A stretch of 64,000 nt of DNA from Porphyra umbilicalis (GCA_002049455.2 KV918976.1:1-64000); one strand, 5' to 3'. Shown: positions 53,152-64,000, counted from the stretch's first letter. Notes: a model not told the origin generated them from the sequence alone. Numbers and translations: made by a program.

Positions 53152-54435
53152 ATGGCCACCGCACACAAGAGCGGGCTGACGGGTCTGCGCGGCGAGGTCA
53201 ACGCGTTGCGCAAGGAGGTCATCGTCAACACCAGCACATTGCGTTTGTTGGTGAAAAAGACGGACGACATTGCGACCGTCGCGGACCGGTTGGCAGCATC
53301 GCTTATCTCTCATCGGCACATCCTCCTCAAGGTGCCCAGCGACGTCGCGGCCGCTGTCGCACGGCTTCCGGCCTCGGGCGGCGCGGCCGTCGCGATGTCC
53401 GCCGGTGCTGCGCGCGGCACGCCAGCTCGCGCTCTCGCAGCGGCTCCGGTGCCGCCGAGGCAGCTGTCGATGGATGAGACGCACGTGGAAGAAGCGTATT
53501 GGGTGATGGAGCTCATGGCTGAGCTTGACAAGTGGCTGCTAGACTGTTCCCTGAACGCCGCGTGTACAGCAGATATCTGAATTTCGACGGCGGACGTCGA
53601 TGCCTTCTTGCGCATTTGGGGGGTACGGCGTTTTGCGGTCGCCCCCAGTGATGCTATCAAGCTCCTGGAGAAGCAGTGGCGCCTGCCGGTGCGCGCTCTC
53701 GCCGCCGTCTTCTCCTCCAACAATGTTATTTCCCGCTTTTCCGAGGCAGGCCAGCAGCGGGATCACCCTCGCGTCGTTGTGTGACGCTTGGGTTACTTCG
53801 CCCCCATCTCCACCAAGGTGCGTGCGCACCTGAAGACACGCGCAGCTGCTCAGTGTCGTGACGGGCTCGACGACGACGGAAAGAGCAACGGCGACCACGG
53901 GCGCCGAGCTGATGGTGACAAGAAGCACAGCGATGGCGGCAGCGGCAGCGACGCGGTCCGTGACGACGCAGTGGGCGGCAATTCCACCATCGCCGAGCCC
54001 CTGATTGGTGGTCACCGTCCCGAGTGGATCAAAGAGCTGCCCGTTTTCGATGGTGTCCTCCGTCCGCAGGGCGCCGGGGCATTCAACGGCCTGCATATTG
54101 TGGATGCTCTCGACGCTGGCCGCACGGTCTCGGTCCGTCCATCGCCTCCGCCACCGTCGGCTCGCACCAGGCCTGGTACGAGTCCAGCACGGCCGACAGT
54201 CACGGAGCCCGTGCCACAGCGCCCCATTGGGACCGTCCCCCCCTTACCGCCGACTGCGGAGCGCGTCGGGCTTCGGCCCCCGCCGCTGGAGAGCGATTCT
54301 GAGGGGGACGACGCTTGGTCGAGCCCGAATGATGAGGAGGACCCACCTCATCGAAGGAGGCGCACAAGGGAGGAGCTCCGGGAAGCTGCCGCGCGACGGG
54401 CGGCAGCTCGTGTTTTGAAGGACGACGTCGAGTAG
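53152..54435 (+). pseudogene. Unrecognised host-like gene with two in-frame TGA codons
   Basis: One frame from ATG 53152 (MATAHKSGLTGLRGEVNALR) to TAG 54433, broken by TGA at 53578-53580 and 53782-53784; reading continues sensibly through both. The N-terminal third is helical, probably coiled coil (LRGEVNALRKEVIVNTSTLR), then ETHVEEAYWVMELMAELDKW. After the first TGA comes VDAFLRIWGVRRFAVAPSDA and LPVRALAAVFSSNNVISRFS. The C-terminal part is acidic and Pro-rich, ending in a basic RRRRTREELREAAARRAAA helix. The frame is open upstream to about 53065, with a possible splice acceptor CTTGCCGCAG near 53073, so a 5' exon may exist. Family unknown. Both TGAs could come from CGA by deamination. Confidence 0.5.
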
Positions 54436-54549
54436 ATTATCCCCTGCCGCGTTTTCTTTTGCTGCTGGTGACTCAGGATGCTCATATGACCCGTGCGCGA
54501 TGCCGTGCTGCTCCGTTTCTGGACTGCTGTCTGCTGTTCGTTGTGTGTA

Positions 54550-54998
54550 TTGCTAACCTCCAAAAAATGGCGGTTGCAGAAGGAAGGGAGGCAGAGCCGA
54601 CGACAGGACGTAGAAATGAAGTCGGATTGGCTGTTCGACAAGCCACGATCGAGCTATTGGCTGAGATTTGCTGCCAGTAATCTTGCCAGCCAATCACCGT
54701 GCCGTGCAGGAGTCACGCAGAGCCATTGCAAACCACAATGAGATTTCCTGAGATTTTTGGGCCGCTTGCTTGGGCCTGAAGAGGGCATGGAGAGGGTTCT
54801 GGGCCAGACCTGTGATTTGTCATGAGATCGACAAAATTCTTCAGATTTTTTGAGATCCTGATGTGCATTTCCAGTGCGTAGAGCTGCATGGGGAGACTGT
54901 GTAAGGAACTCCGACGACTCCTAGCCTTTCCATTGGTCCACGTACGCTGTTGAATGATTGCAACCACTCTGCAACCGCCATTTTTTGGAGGTCAGCAA
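54550..54998. mobile_element. MITE, copy 2 (about 449 bp)
   Basis: Near-perfect terminal inverted repeats of about 30 bp (left TTGCTAACCTCCAAAAAATG; right, read inward, TTGCTGACCTCCAAAAAATG). TA lies on both sides (54548-54549 and 54999-55000). It aligns end to end with 16037-16484. No coding capacity. Confidence 0.92.
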
Positions 54999-55549
54999 TA
55001 CTGTCTTTTATTGTTGTGGGAGGATTTTTGCAGCTCCTTCGTGGCGTGAGCAACGTACTGCAAAGCGACGCGAAGACCACAGCGTGCTGACCCAGTGCCA
55101 AGGAGGCTAAAAAAGGCCAGAAAAAATCCTCGCGACGGACAGCCACTGCAGCAGCTACATACGCCACTGCCGTGCTCATTTTACCGAATAGGGCTGCATA
55201 CAACACGACACGGATAAGCTCCACGTCAACGCCATATAAATATCGGTGCTCTGCAAGTGTCCTTACGTGCCCCCGTGTGAGCTGTCCTAAGCTCCACGTC
55301 GACAAAGACACGCGAGAGACTCGGGACTAAGACCCATGCACCTGAACAGGTCTCCGACGGGAGTGCCTTCGGTTCAAGGACGGGAGGGCGCACGGGAAAA
55401 TTTCCCGTTCGGGGTGTTCGTTCTGGTGACGACGACGGTGGGAGGCACCGTCGTCGCCGGCAAGTAAACCGTGTATCATGCCTTGGCGATTCGATCGGCC
55501 CGACTTCCCGGACCTCGAGTCCCGTAACGGGTGTCGCGCGAACGGAAAA
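54999..55549. other. Intergenic, nothing recognised
   Basis: Mixed-composition sequence without an open frame of note. A short TATAAATA motif occurs near 55233. No repeat partner recognised in the window. Confidence 0.4.
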
Positions 55550-55601
55550 GACGGCCGTTACTTCCCTCCTGTTGAGGTATCCCCCTAGATTGTGGTACTA
55601 C
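55550..55601 (+). repeat. Second copy of the gypsy LTR-end segment
   Basis: 52 bp matching 6667-6718 with a handful of changes. No gypsy gag or pol follows, so this may be a solo or truncated LTR. Confidence 0.5.
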
Positions 55602-55700
55602 GACAAGGAGGACGTCATTGCTGCTGCAGCATGGAAGGCCGGGCTCCTCAAGTGAAGAGCTGCGGCAGGACACGGCGCTCGTGGTGGCAGCCGACTTGAG

Positions 55701-56360
55701 TTGCGAGCGGCGGCACCCGGCAGTGCAACCACCGCTGTGCGCGGCGTTGCTGCGGCCGCCGGCGCAGCGCCCGCCGAAGAGCACGTGCGGAAACAGAAAC
55801 GACGGGTATACAACGTGGCCAAGGTGTTTGCAGGCGACTTGGCCACGCGCCGGACTCAGCCAACATTGCGGCGCTCTTGTGCTTGGCACCACATCGTCAC
55901 GTACGCGTCGCAACGGGGACGCCAATAAAGGCGCGCTTTGACTGTGGCGCGCGTGTGCAGCAGCAGGTGCGAGCGGCCGATGACTACCTCGGCGCTCCGT
56001 GGTACGATGCGGTGCTGTACGACCCGGGCGGTGACGAGTCGCGGCTGTGTATAGGGCAGCTCCGCACCATCTTCAGGGGACCCGATGGGAATGCCGTTGG
56101 CCTAGTGCCATTGGAGGTCGTGTCACCGGAGCTGCTCTGCCCTTTTGTGGCGCGCGGATGCCTGCGCCTCAAATGGCGTGTCTTTGTCAATGCTTCTGAC
56201 GTCACGCTGCGTCTCGTGCCAGTCGGGCACGTGCGGCGGCTGGCCTTCGTGGTGCCTGACTTTGCGGACCTCGCCGATCGCTGCGGCGTGGACGGTGACG
56301 ATGGGGTCCACGGCGGTCCGTGGGCGGTCGCCCGCCCGTGCCGCTGGCTCCCCCCACCGA
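55701..56360 (+). pseudogene. Unknown coding remnant in two frames
   Basis: First frame (55701-55925): RRVYNVAKVFAGDLATRRTQ and LRRSCAWHHIVTYASQRG. A frame change near 55915 leads into ARFDCGARVQQQVRAADDYL, APWYDAVLYDPGGDESRLCI, GQLRTIFRGPDGNAVGLVPL and VGHVRRLAFVVPDFADLADR. The second part looks like a folded C-terminal domain. Its position before the tnp2-like remnant and the pattern WYD..LYDPGG..IGQLRTIFR recall C-terminal parts of large DNA-transposon proteins, but I cannot name a family. After 56360 it runs into Pro/Arg low complexity. Confidence 0.4.
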
Positions 56361-56757
56361 CGGCCGCCGCCACCCGGCGGGGCAACGCGGGGGCCGGCCC
56401 CGCCGCGGCGGCCCCGCCGCCCGGGGCGGCCTCGGTCAAGGGTCGCCCCTCGCGCCGCGTGCCGGCATCGCGTCGGCGGTGCTCCCCCCACCTCGCGCCG
56501 CCGCTCGCTGCGCCTCGCGCGTGGCGGCTTCCGCCCCCCGCCCACCACCACCACCACCTGCCGTTGCCGGTGGTGTGACGCCCGCCGCCCCCGCCGACGA
56601 CGCGGTCGAGGTCGTGGAGTTGTTCCGCTGACGGGGGGGCGCACGCCTGAAGCACCGTCCCCCTCCCCCAGCGCCGGTTTGCGTTCCCCCACCGTGGCCT
56701 GCCGGCGACGGCGGCGGCGGCGGCGGCCACCCAAAGGCGGCCGACGGCGGCCACCCG

Positions 56758-57332
56758 ATGGCGGCCGACGGCGGCGGCGGCCACATCATGGAGACCGGCG
56801 GCGTGGACGAGGACGCGGTCGCGACCTTTTGGGCGGCCGTCGACGACGGGGACGCCGCGGCCGTGACGGCGGCGGTTACAGCAGCGCCGCGCCTCCTCAC
56901 GAGAACCCGCGAGTGGGGCTTTTCGGCGCTGCATGTTTCCGCCGCCGGCGCCACGGCCACGGTCGACGCGCTGCCGCGTGCGGGCGCGGCGGTCGGGGCG
57001 CCGTCGGTCGACGGCACGACGCCGCTGCACCTGGCCGCCTTGTATGGCCACCGCGGGGCGGTGGGGGCGTGCCTCGACGCTGGTGCCGCCGTCGGCGCGG
57101 CAGACGCGTGTGGGATTACGCTGCTGCACTTGGAGGCGCGCGGCGGCGACGCGCCGACGGTGGCCGCGCTCGTCAACGCGGGCGTTGTGGTCGGCGGGAC
57201 GGACGCGGACGGGGAGACGCCCCTCCACTCGGCGGCGCGCTACGGCAATGGCGCGACGGCGCGTGCGCTGGTGGCCGCCCGCGCGACGGTGGGTGCCATG
57301 GACAATGGCGGCGCGACGCCGTCCCTACAAGA
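56758..57332 (+). pseudogene. Truncated ankyrin-repeat protein gene
   Basis: ATG at 56758. After about 45 residues come four ankyrin repeats with the usual core, for example GTTPLHLAALYGHRGAVGAC and GETPLHSAARYGNGATARAL, and the start of a fifth (NGGATPS). Coding-like sequence then stops at about 57332 and AT-richer non-coding DNA begins, although the frame remains open to 57636. Ankyrin repeats mediate protein binding; no other domain is left to suggest a role. Upstream is Pro/Arg-rich GC tract, so the start is reasonable but not certain. Confidence 0.7.
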
Positions 57333-58096
57333 AAATCTGACACAAAATACCAGGTTTCTGACCGGAAATCCTAGGTTTTCTGGGATATCGGAGCACTTCA
57401 TGCGGGTCAACCTAGGATTTTTGGCCCCTGAGCCCGGTTCGTGCGGATCAAACAGGGATTGCTGGTCAGCTCATGTCACGGGCGCGGTGCTCGTGCGACC
57501 TGAGTGCCCGAGCGCCCGCGCGCCGCGACCGCTGCGCTCATCCCGGCGCCTCCGCGCGCCGTGCCCGGCGCCCCCGTGCCCCGACGCTGCCGCGCCACGC
57601 CTAGATAGTAGGCTGGGGGGGGGGGGCACGCTCTGAGCGACCGCTTCCCTGGTGCCCGGTGCCCGCGCCCCACCCCGCCTCGACCCCGCGCACCAACCAG
57701 CACTGGACGCGAGGACGGTGCAGGAAGAGAGACACAGCAATGCACAGGCCGCCTCTCGTGATCACGCTGGAAGGCTTTTCTGAGGCCTGTGGCCGGCGCG
57801 GAAAAATCTGGGGCTTGAAACGCTTCAAATGCTTCCAACCGAGATCTCGATCGGAAAGGCCCCGAAGCCAACCGAAGCTTCCACTGCCTTCTACTGTCAG
57901 CAGCATGATCCTCCGCATTGATTGGCTCGATCTATTTTCCAGTTCTGTATAATAGAGTACCCTTCGGACTTCTCTATGACTGTTCATGTGAGAGCCATCG
58001 ACGAGTACACCGCCGGAGTGCATCCCACCTTTCATCTCCTGCACAAGACCGCACCTGCCCCCCCTACCCGCACCCTTCCCTCTTCAAGCTGCCGGC
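57333..58096. other. Non-coding stretch between ankyrin remnant and transposase remnant
   Basis: Begins with a block of CCTAGGTTTT/CCTAGGATTT motifs (57350-57425) resembling 62940-63055. Then GC-rich sequence and, at 57760-58096, ordinary AT-balanced DNA. No gene found. Confidence 0.45.
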
Positions 58097-60652
58097 ATGG
58101 CGGGAGAAAAGTATCAGTGCTCCTGCTTCGTGTGCTCTGACGGCGGACACAGTGGAACCAAGATGGTGTCTAGAGCCACCTGGTACGCCCACCAGAGGCC
58201 GGAAAAGCGCCTCCGCCTCGCCATAGGCGGCGGGGCTGGCGGGCCAGCAAGGACACCGCTGCCAGATGATGGCGACTCGCCCTCGGGCGGGGGCGGGGCG
58301 GCGCCAACTGCGCCGAGCGCTGGGGCGAGCGCTGGGGCAAGCGCTGGGGCGGCCCCCCCAGCGGAAATCATTCCCCAGTGCGATGCTGAAAACACGCCCG
58401 AACCCAGTATTGCCAGCAGCCCTTCAAGCATCGGCTAAGATCCCGACCCAGAAGACGTTCCCCCACCGGAATTCGTGGCCGCGGCCCAGGCAGAACATGT
58501 CAACGAGGCACCTCCCTCTCCAATCTACCAGCCAACTGTCAGCACCAACGAACTCCGGCTTCCAGTTGGCCAATTCAAGAATGACCGGGCGGATTTGGCA
58601 CTGTACGCGTTTACGGTTCAACACGATTTGACGCAAGCGTCGGTAGCGGACCTACTTAAGCCCAGCACCTGCGCGGCCAAGTATCGAACGCCCTACCTAA
58701 TGGAACGCTTCATTCAGGCGAGCGTCAATTTGGAGACTCGCACCGTGGACTACTGCCGTAACGGGTGCCTCGCCTTCACCCACAAGCGCGTACAGCAGAA
58801 CGCATGCGACGCATGCGGCGCACCCCGCTACAAAGCGGACGGGAAACCAGCTAAGAAGATGACATATTGGTCCCTCACGTCGTGGCTGGCCCACCTCCTT
58901 GGTGACCCCGGCATCGGGAAATCCATGCTGGAGAACATGGCGGCCGCCCGCAAGGCGGCGGAGGAAGGCGCAGACGGGGTGCACGACTACTATCACGCAT
59001 AAAAATTCCGTTTCCTCCTCGACGAAGGGCTACTTGGCGGCGTCTGCGTCATGCTGAACTGCGGTACCGACGGCTTCCAGTTTTGGAGACAAAACGGGTT
59101 TGAAGGCTGGCCAATTGTCATGACCCCGCTTAGCAGAAGACAAGATCAACGGACCCGAAACAAGTATCAGCTGCTAATGGCAGTCACCCCCGGCCCAAAA
59201 CAACCTGTGGACCTGGAGTCCTTTTTGCGCCCCATTCCGGAGGAGCTGAACGAGCTGGCGAAGGGAGTTCCTGGGCTTAGGTGGCCGGCTCGACGACACC
59301 GCAAGCCTTAACGGCGGCAGTGCTTAACTTTACGACGGACCAACCTGGTGGCGATAAGCTGGCCCAATTTAAGGGCATCAACAGCCGCATCTACAATCGG
59401 CTTCGTCTTTTCAAAGAGGTCTACTTCTCCGCGAGCAACCACGTCTATTGCCCGCCCAAGGACCCCGCCAGTGGCAACACGCTTTTCGAAATCGAGGACT
59501 GCATTGAAGGACAAGAGTGCATTGCAACTCCCCGGAGGGCAACAAGTATTTCCGCAAGTGCCGCCGTGGTCGAGGATGTTGCACTTTATCCTCTGCAGCG
59601 GAGAAGTCCTACTTGCCGGGCGGATTCCAGGCGATTTCTACGACATGTTTATGGCGCTTTGCCGGGCGAGCCGACTGCTTTTTCAGTTAAGGGGGGTCAC
59701 GAGGGCTGAGATCCAGGCGATTGACGCGGATATAAAGTATTTCGTCACCAACTACTACGCCGAGATCTACCGCGGGTCGACTGAACGCCTGCCGCTGCGT
59801 CTTTCGACGATTGCTACCCTACTAGACATCGTACCCCTGCTGTGGGCGTGCGGACCGGCCTGGGTCTTCTTGCAATTTCCAATGGAGCGCAAGTTTGGGA
59901 CGCTGAGCAAGCTCATTCGATCCCACTCAAGGCCTCATGCAAGCCTAGTAGAGAACTTAACGCGGCAGTGCAAGGCCGAACTCATCAACTCGTTTGGCGA
60001 AAGGTACTTACCGGAGGAGTGGGCGGACGCAACGGGGAAGCGCCCAGCGGCGACGGGGCTTCCTGGTGGCAGTCTGACGATACCCCAAGATATCGGCGCC
60101 GACTGCGCCCTGTTGCCGCCAAGAAGCGCCCCAGCTACCTTCAGCGGGGAGGAGCTAACAAGCATGCGCGCGGTGCTTGCGCAGGAACAGGCCAACGAAG
60201 TACCTCCCGACATTTTGGCAAAGAAGTACTCCCGGATCAACATGGCTTCTGGCAAGATTGCGGGCTCAAAGCCCCTCGGGTCAGATTGTGACAAGCACCC
60301 GCGCCGCAACTACGTGGTTCGGATTAGCTCTACTGAAGATGTTCGACTGCCAAACGGCTCAGTCGATGAGCGGCCTGTTTCTACCTTTGGGGCGGTTCTT
60401 CACTACGCCGCTGTGTTTATTGACGGCCGTGTAATGGCTTTTGCTTTTGTGGAGCGCGCCAAGACCACGAAGGATCGCCGCGGACGTTTCGGGTATAGCG
60501 GGACCAAGTACGGGATTGAGGTCATCCTCGGCTTGGGCGGGACTCGCTACTACGTGCCTGTCGGTGCCCCAGACGACGTCGTCGGGACCATCGAGAGAGA
60601 AGGGGTGCACTTTGTTTTGTTTAGCAGAGAGCCGTTCTCCGATGGCCAGTAG
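58097..60652 (+). pseudogene. tnp2/Plavaka-like (EnSpm/CACTA superfamily) transposase remnant
   Basis: Starts at ATG 58097 with a Cys-rich head (YQCSCFVCSDGGHSG) and ATWYAHQRPEKR. The same frame, through TAA at 58436-58438, gives LYAFTVQHDLTQASVADLL and the hallmark CRNGCLAFTHKRVQQNACDA, then CGAPRYKADGK and MTYWSLTSWLAHLLGDPG. After TAA at 59000-59002 follows NCGTDGFQFWRQNGFEGWPI (DDE-type catalytic region) and MAVTPGPKQPVDLESFLRPI. The frame shifts near 59280 (NFTTDQPGGDKLAQFKGINS) and back near 59520. The last part holds FMALCRASRLLF, WVFLQFPMERKFGTLSKLIR and VLHYAAVFIDGRVMAFAFVE. This order matches the tnp2/Plavaka-type transposase family. Two stops and two frame changes mean it is dead. 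Terminal inverted repeats were not found. Confidence 0.75.
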
Positions 60653-61359
60653 GGCAAGGGAACACGCCCTGAAGGCGCTTGGCCAATTGCAAAATGTTGG
60701 GTTGTTGAGTTAGCTACGTACGAGATTAAGCTATAAGACTTAAGAACTATGCTGATGTCACCGCACTTGGTCCGACTAAGGTAACGACTTTCGTTACACT
60801 CGCGATCTCCTCGGTTTTCTACACCCTTCAGCCGTCGACCACCAACGGAGGTGGGGCGCTTCTGATCTCGCGTCGTCCTCCGAGCGAGAGGGCCTCTCTG
60901 CCGCACAATGTCAGAGCTGTGGTGGAGGGCCCGGCAGAGAGCCCGCCCTCTGGAGGACGAGAGATGGGGGGGGGGGGCGGGCGGGGGGGTCGCAGTCCGC
61001 CTCCTGCGCGTGCGGAACACAGGGAGGGGAGGGGGGGCAAACAGCCTGCCGTGAGGGGGTGCTCTGAGTGGCACGCAGAAGGCACCGTCGCATACGCACG
61101 CCCACACGCACCCCCGTCCGCACAAGCAGCGCGCACCGCTGTCACGCACACGACAGCGAGCTCACGCACGCCACACCGCTTGTGCCCGATGCACACCACA
61201 CCGTTCGTGCCTGCCGTCATCACACTGGCACACGTCACTGCTCCCCGCCCTTCTCCCCCTGCCCTTCTCTCCCTACCCTTTCCGTCACCTCTGTGCTTGG
61301 CAGTCCCCTCCTGCGACCTGCGTTGCCTTTCTTCCATTTACTGGTCGCGCTGGTGCGGC
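60653..61359. other. Intergenic upstream of the two-exon gene
   Basis: Contains G- and C-runs (60965-61040) and a CAC/CGCACAC-rich stretch (61080-61240), then a C/T-rich block (61245-61335) just before the ATG at 61360. The pyrimidine-rich block could be a promoter-proximal element; that is inference. Confidence 0.4.
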
Positions 61360-62867
61360 ATGGCGGGCAGCTGCCGCAAGCGGGCTCGTGACAGCAGCGG
61401 TACGTTCCCTATGTGTTTCGCGTAGTATTTGTATCATAACACACACACCTTGTTCCCCCCGTCGTACGATTGTGATGGACTCGCTCCGTGTCGCCAAGTA
61501 TTCCGTCACGTGTGATCCCTTCGTCCTTGCCTGTACTTGCGCCGCTGCCTCCTCCATCTTCTTCCCGGGACCGAATTGCTCCCACACGGTGCGTATAGTG
61601 TTTCGGTATCGTGACTAACGTGCCCGGTCGACCGTGTTGCTTTTGCGTCTGTCATGCTTTCTATTCATGAGATCTCGTTCACAAACTGATTTTGGTTTTT
61701 TCCTTCTCAGACAATCTCGCGGCTGCGGTGGCGGCCGCCGCACGGCTGCCTGCAGCGCCCGCCCCCACCGACCGGGAACGGACCCCGTCCCCTCCAGCTC
61801 GACATCGGCGCCATCAGCCGTCAAGGCATGGCCGCAGCGGTGCGGTGTCTTCCCCGCCACCGGCGCCAACCCATCGGCCTGGCCCGCCCTCACTCGCCTC
61901 TCCACAGGCGCTCCGCCCTCCGGTGGAGCGACCCCTCCGGCCGCCACCCGAAGCACCACGGTCGTCGGCAGGACGGTCAGGACGGGTCGATCGCCCATTG
62001 GCTCCCCGGCCGGTGCCTCCGCTGAGGCCCGCGCGCCAAGACTTGGCCAGGCCTATACGGCCGCGTGCCAGTGTAAGCGGTGCCGTAGCACGCCCAACCG
62101 CCGCGGGGGCCGCTGTACCCGGCGTTGGGGGGGGGAGCGCCCCGAGTGGGCCAGCGTCCTTTTCGGGCGCCAAGCAGACGCAGCCATTGGTGGTACTCCC
62201 GCCTACCCAGCGCGAGGGCGGGCGGCGGAAGAGCCGCACCAATGGGCGCCTCGGGCTCTACTTGGTGAACGACACAAACTCCGCCCGCCGCACCGTGGCG
62301 ATTACGGGCGGCGCCATCAATCGCATGCCGATTTTTGTCAACCCGGCGGTGGGCATCTCGTCCGCCGAGAAGACGCACCTGCAGAGCCTAGCACGCCAGG
62401 CGGCGAAATGTTTTGACCCTGAGGTGACTTTTTGCCAGCAGTCGCGCGCGGACATGACCACGGCCATCGCGTTTCTGGAGCTCAAGGAGCCACGGCTGGG
62501 CGTGTGCGAGCGCAGTTGGGGCGCCTGCACGCTTCTGTCCAAGGCGGCAAACAACCGCGCCGTCTACATTGCCGCAAAGGCGGCTTTTGCTGCGGCCAAG
62601 GACGCTGGCGGGGCCAAGGATGCCGGCGCGGCCAGGGAGGCTGACGCAGCCAGAAAGGCCGCCGCGGCCAGAAGAGCTGACGCGACCGGCGTGGCACCCG
62701 CGGCGGCGCCGGTGGTGGTCCCGCGGCCGCCCCAGCTCCCGGCACCATCGTCGTTGCCGGCGCCGCGAGCTCCACCGGCCGGGCGCGGTGGGACGGGCGA
62801 CGGTCGAGCTGCTGATGCAGGCGCGACCGCCCAGTCGCCCGCCGATTTCTTCGCAATGAACCCTTAG
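61360..62867 (+). CDS. Two-exon gene for an unrecognised, Pro/Ala-rich basic protein (398 aa)
   Basis: Exon 1 61360-61399 encodes MAGSCRKRARDSS. The intron 61400-61710 begins GTACGTT and ends TCCTTCTCAG. Exon 2 61711-62867 continues in frame to TAG, total 1197 coding bases. The N-terminal CRKRAR could be a nuclear signal. Residues about 15-190 are Pro/Arg-rich and probably disordered. A compact block follows (LGLYLVNDTNSARRTVAITG, INRMPIFVNPAVGISSAEKT, ARQAAKCFDPEVTFCQQSRA, RLGVCERSWGACTLLSKAAN) that looks folded, with several Cys. An Ala/Lys-rich helix with short repeats (AKDAGGAKDAGAARE) and a Pro-rich tail end it. No family recognised. It is the only host-like gene here without stop or frame defect. 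Confidence 0.7.
61400..61710 (+). other. Spliceosomal intron (GT-AG, phase 1)
   Basis: 311 bp. Donor G|GTACGT and acceptor TTTTTTCCTTCTCAG are near-consensus. Removal joins a single G from exon 1 with AC to make an Asp codon and keeps the frame over the whole second exon. This shows the genome uses ordinary spliceosomal introns. Confidence 0.75.
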
Positions 62868-64000
62868 CCTATTTAAACTCCTCGTCGTTCATCAAACCCT
62901 CTCTATGTATGCAATCTGCATTACGGAACCGCTGGGAGTATCCTGGGATTTCTGGGACTCTGAACCGCGGTCTGTGAGCGATCTCGGGGACTTCAACCTG
63001 GGATTTTGGTGGCAGCAACCTGGGATTCTGGTGTCCAAAAACCTGGGATAACATGCAGACTTTTCTTATAGGGCGTTGCACTTGGCCCGAGGACCATGCA
63101 CACACATATTGCCGGATGTGAGAGCGATTCTCAGCGTGTCGTAATCTCGGCGAGAAATAACGATAGGCTGTCGTCGCTCCTGAGATCGCCTCTCAGCCAT
63201 CCGAGATAACGATAGGACATGCACGTCCCATGGGCAAGCGATGTGAGCCATCCAATATCCGCCCCATATTGGGCTCAAAAGTGGCACATCTCTTTTCATA
63301 TTTTCATGAGTCCGCATCCGGTTGTCCCCCCTCTCTGCTGCCCGGAATCGCTGGTGCTGACTCTATTTCGATTTATTTCCATTCTTTTCGAATGGGTCAT
63401 CCCTGTTTCTGGCCTTCTCGATTGCGGAATCCGCCTATTCTGAAGAATGCTGAGCAATGACCTCAACATCGACCCACCTCCCCCCCCCCGCGACCGTCCT
63501 GAAGTCCTCAACCAACCAGTCGGTATCCCCTGCCCTGCGATGATGACAATCGCGACGTCACGACTGATTCAAAAACCACCACTCCGACGCACCATTTAGC
63601 CGCAGCTCATACCCCTCGACCAGCTCTTCCCCTCAGTCCCCCCTGGATAATTCATTTCCGCATGCTTTGACTGAGTACGCCCTGTTTGTTGTTGCTCAGA
63701 GACAGCACTAGCAACAGAAAGTCGTCCCTGCCGAAGGCCAATATTTCTTTTTCACAGAGCAAGGTCGCACTCGTTCTTTTTGGCACTGCGACCCCCCCCT
63801 TTCTTCGTCGTTGGCTCTGGTATTTTCTGGGCCCTTCGCGCTCGGAACCTCGCCTAACGCAGAGAACGGCCGTCGACCGGACGAGACTGGCGTGTCGGCG
63901 TCGTTAGTGTTTCTGGGAAACAAGCTGTACTTGTTAGGGCCATGATCACCCCCATGATCCAGAGGGGCTACTACATCAATCTTGTACTTCATTCTCTTGT
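62868..64000. other. Intergenic end of window
   Basis: No gene recognised. Four CCTGGGAT(T) motifs lie at 62940-63055. Repeated GATAACGATAGG and CGAGA motifs occur at 63150-63220 and C-runs near 63480. Nothing else distinctive. Confidence 0.45.

Overview
This is a GC-rich, repeat-dominated piece of a eukaryotic nuclear genome. The evidence is: three Ty1/copia retrotransposons with clear LTRs, a decayed chromodomain-type Ty3/gypsy element, a spliced gene with canonical GT-AG borders (61360-62867), a tnp2/Plavaka-like DNA transposase remnant and MITEs. No rRNA, tRNA, CRISPR or bacterial operon structure was seen. A GC-rich alga (for example a bangiophyte red alga, or possibly a stramenopile or haptophyte) fits the mix of trypsin/NB-ARC/TPR protein, copia elements and GC-triplet low complexity. 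That assignment is inference; no marker gene is present.

Layout. 1-5.3 kb: a minus-strand STAND-type gene coding for trypsin-like protease, NB-ARC NTPase, about 11 near-identical TPRs and, after three indels, a C-terminal membrane anchor. 6.7-15 kb: broken gypsy element (LTR end and primer site, gag, a G-rich tract, then RT, RNase H, integrase and chromodomain in several frames). 15.1-16.5 kb: two adjacent DNA elements with TA duplications. 17.2-21.2 kb: a long unrecognised minus-strand frame with three in-frame stops, and a gag-like fragment on the other strand. 21.2-29.25 kb: nested locus, with a truncated copia B copy, then a 1-kb dispersed repeat (R) split by a complete copia A (22920-28772, target duplication CCGAG). 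29.2-30.7 kb: GCC-rich minisatellite. 31.5-41.1 kb: an unrecognised host gene interrupted by a young copia C (34841-40806, target duplication GCCGC) whose gag-pol frame is fully open. 42.5-47.9 kb: copia B with 99 percent identical LTRs. 47.9-48.9 kb: second R copy in inverted orientation, which preserves the empty site of copia A. 50.9-52.3 kb: 200-bp-period GC minisatellite. 53-62.9 kb: a host-like gene with two in-frame TGA codons, a second MITE, an unknown fragment, a truncated ankyrin gene, a tnp2-like transposase remnant and an intact two-exon gene.

How the parts relate. The elements form a datable stack: R is older than copia A, whose LTRs differ by roughly 5 percent; copia B and C have LTRs about 99 percent identical and are recent. 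All three copia families carry the same unusual primer-binding site, complementary to the anticodon arm of initiator tRNA-Met. A and C also carry arrays of perfect palindromes between pol and the 3' LTR. The most interesting host locus is the protease-NTPase-TPR gene at 1.4-5.0 kb, whose architecture is that of an innate-immune or self/non-self receptor.
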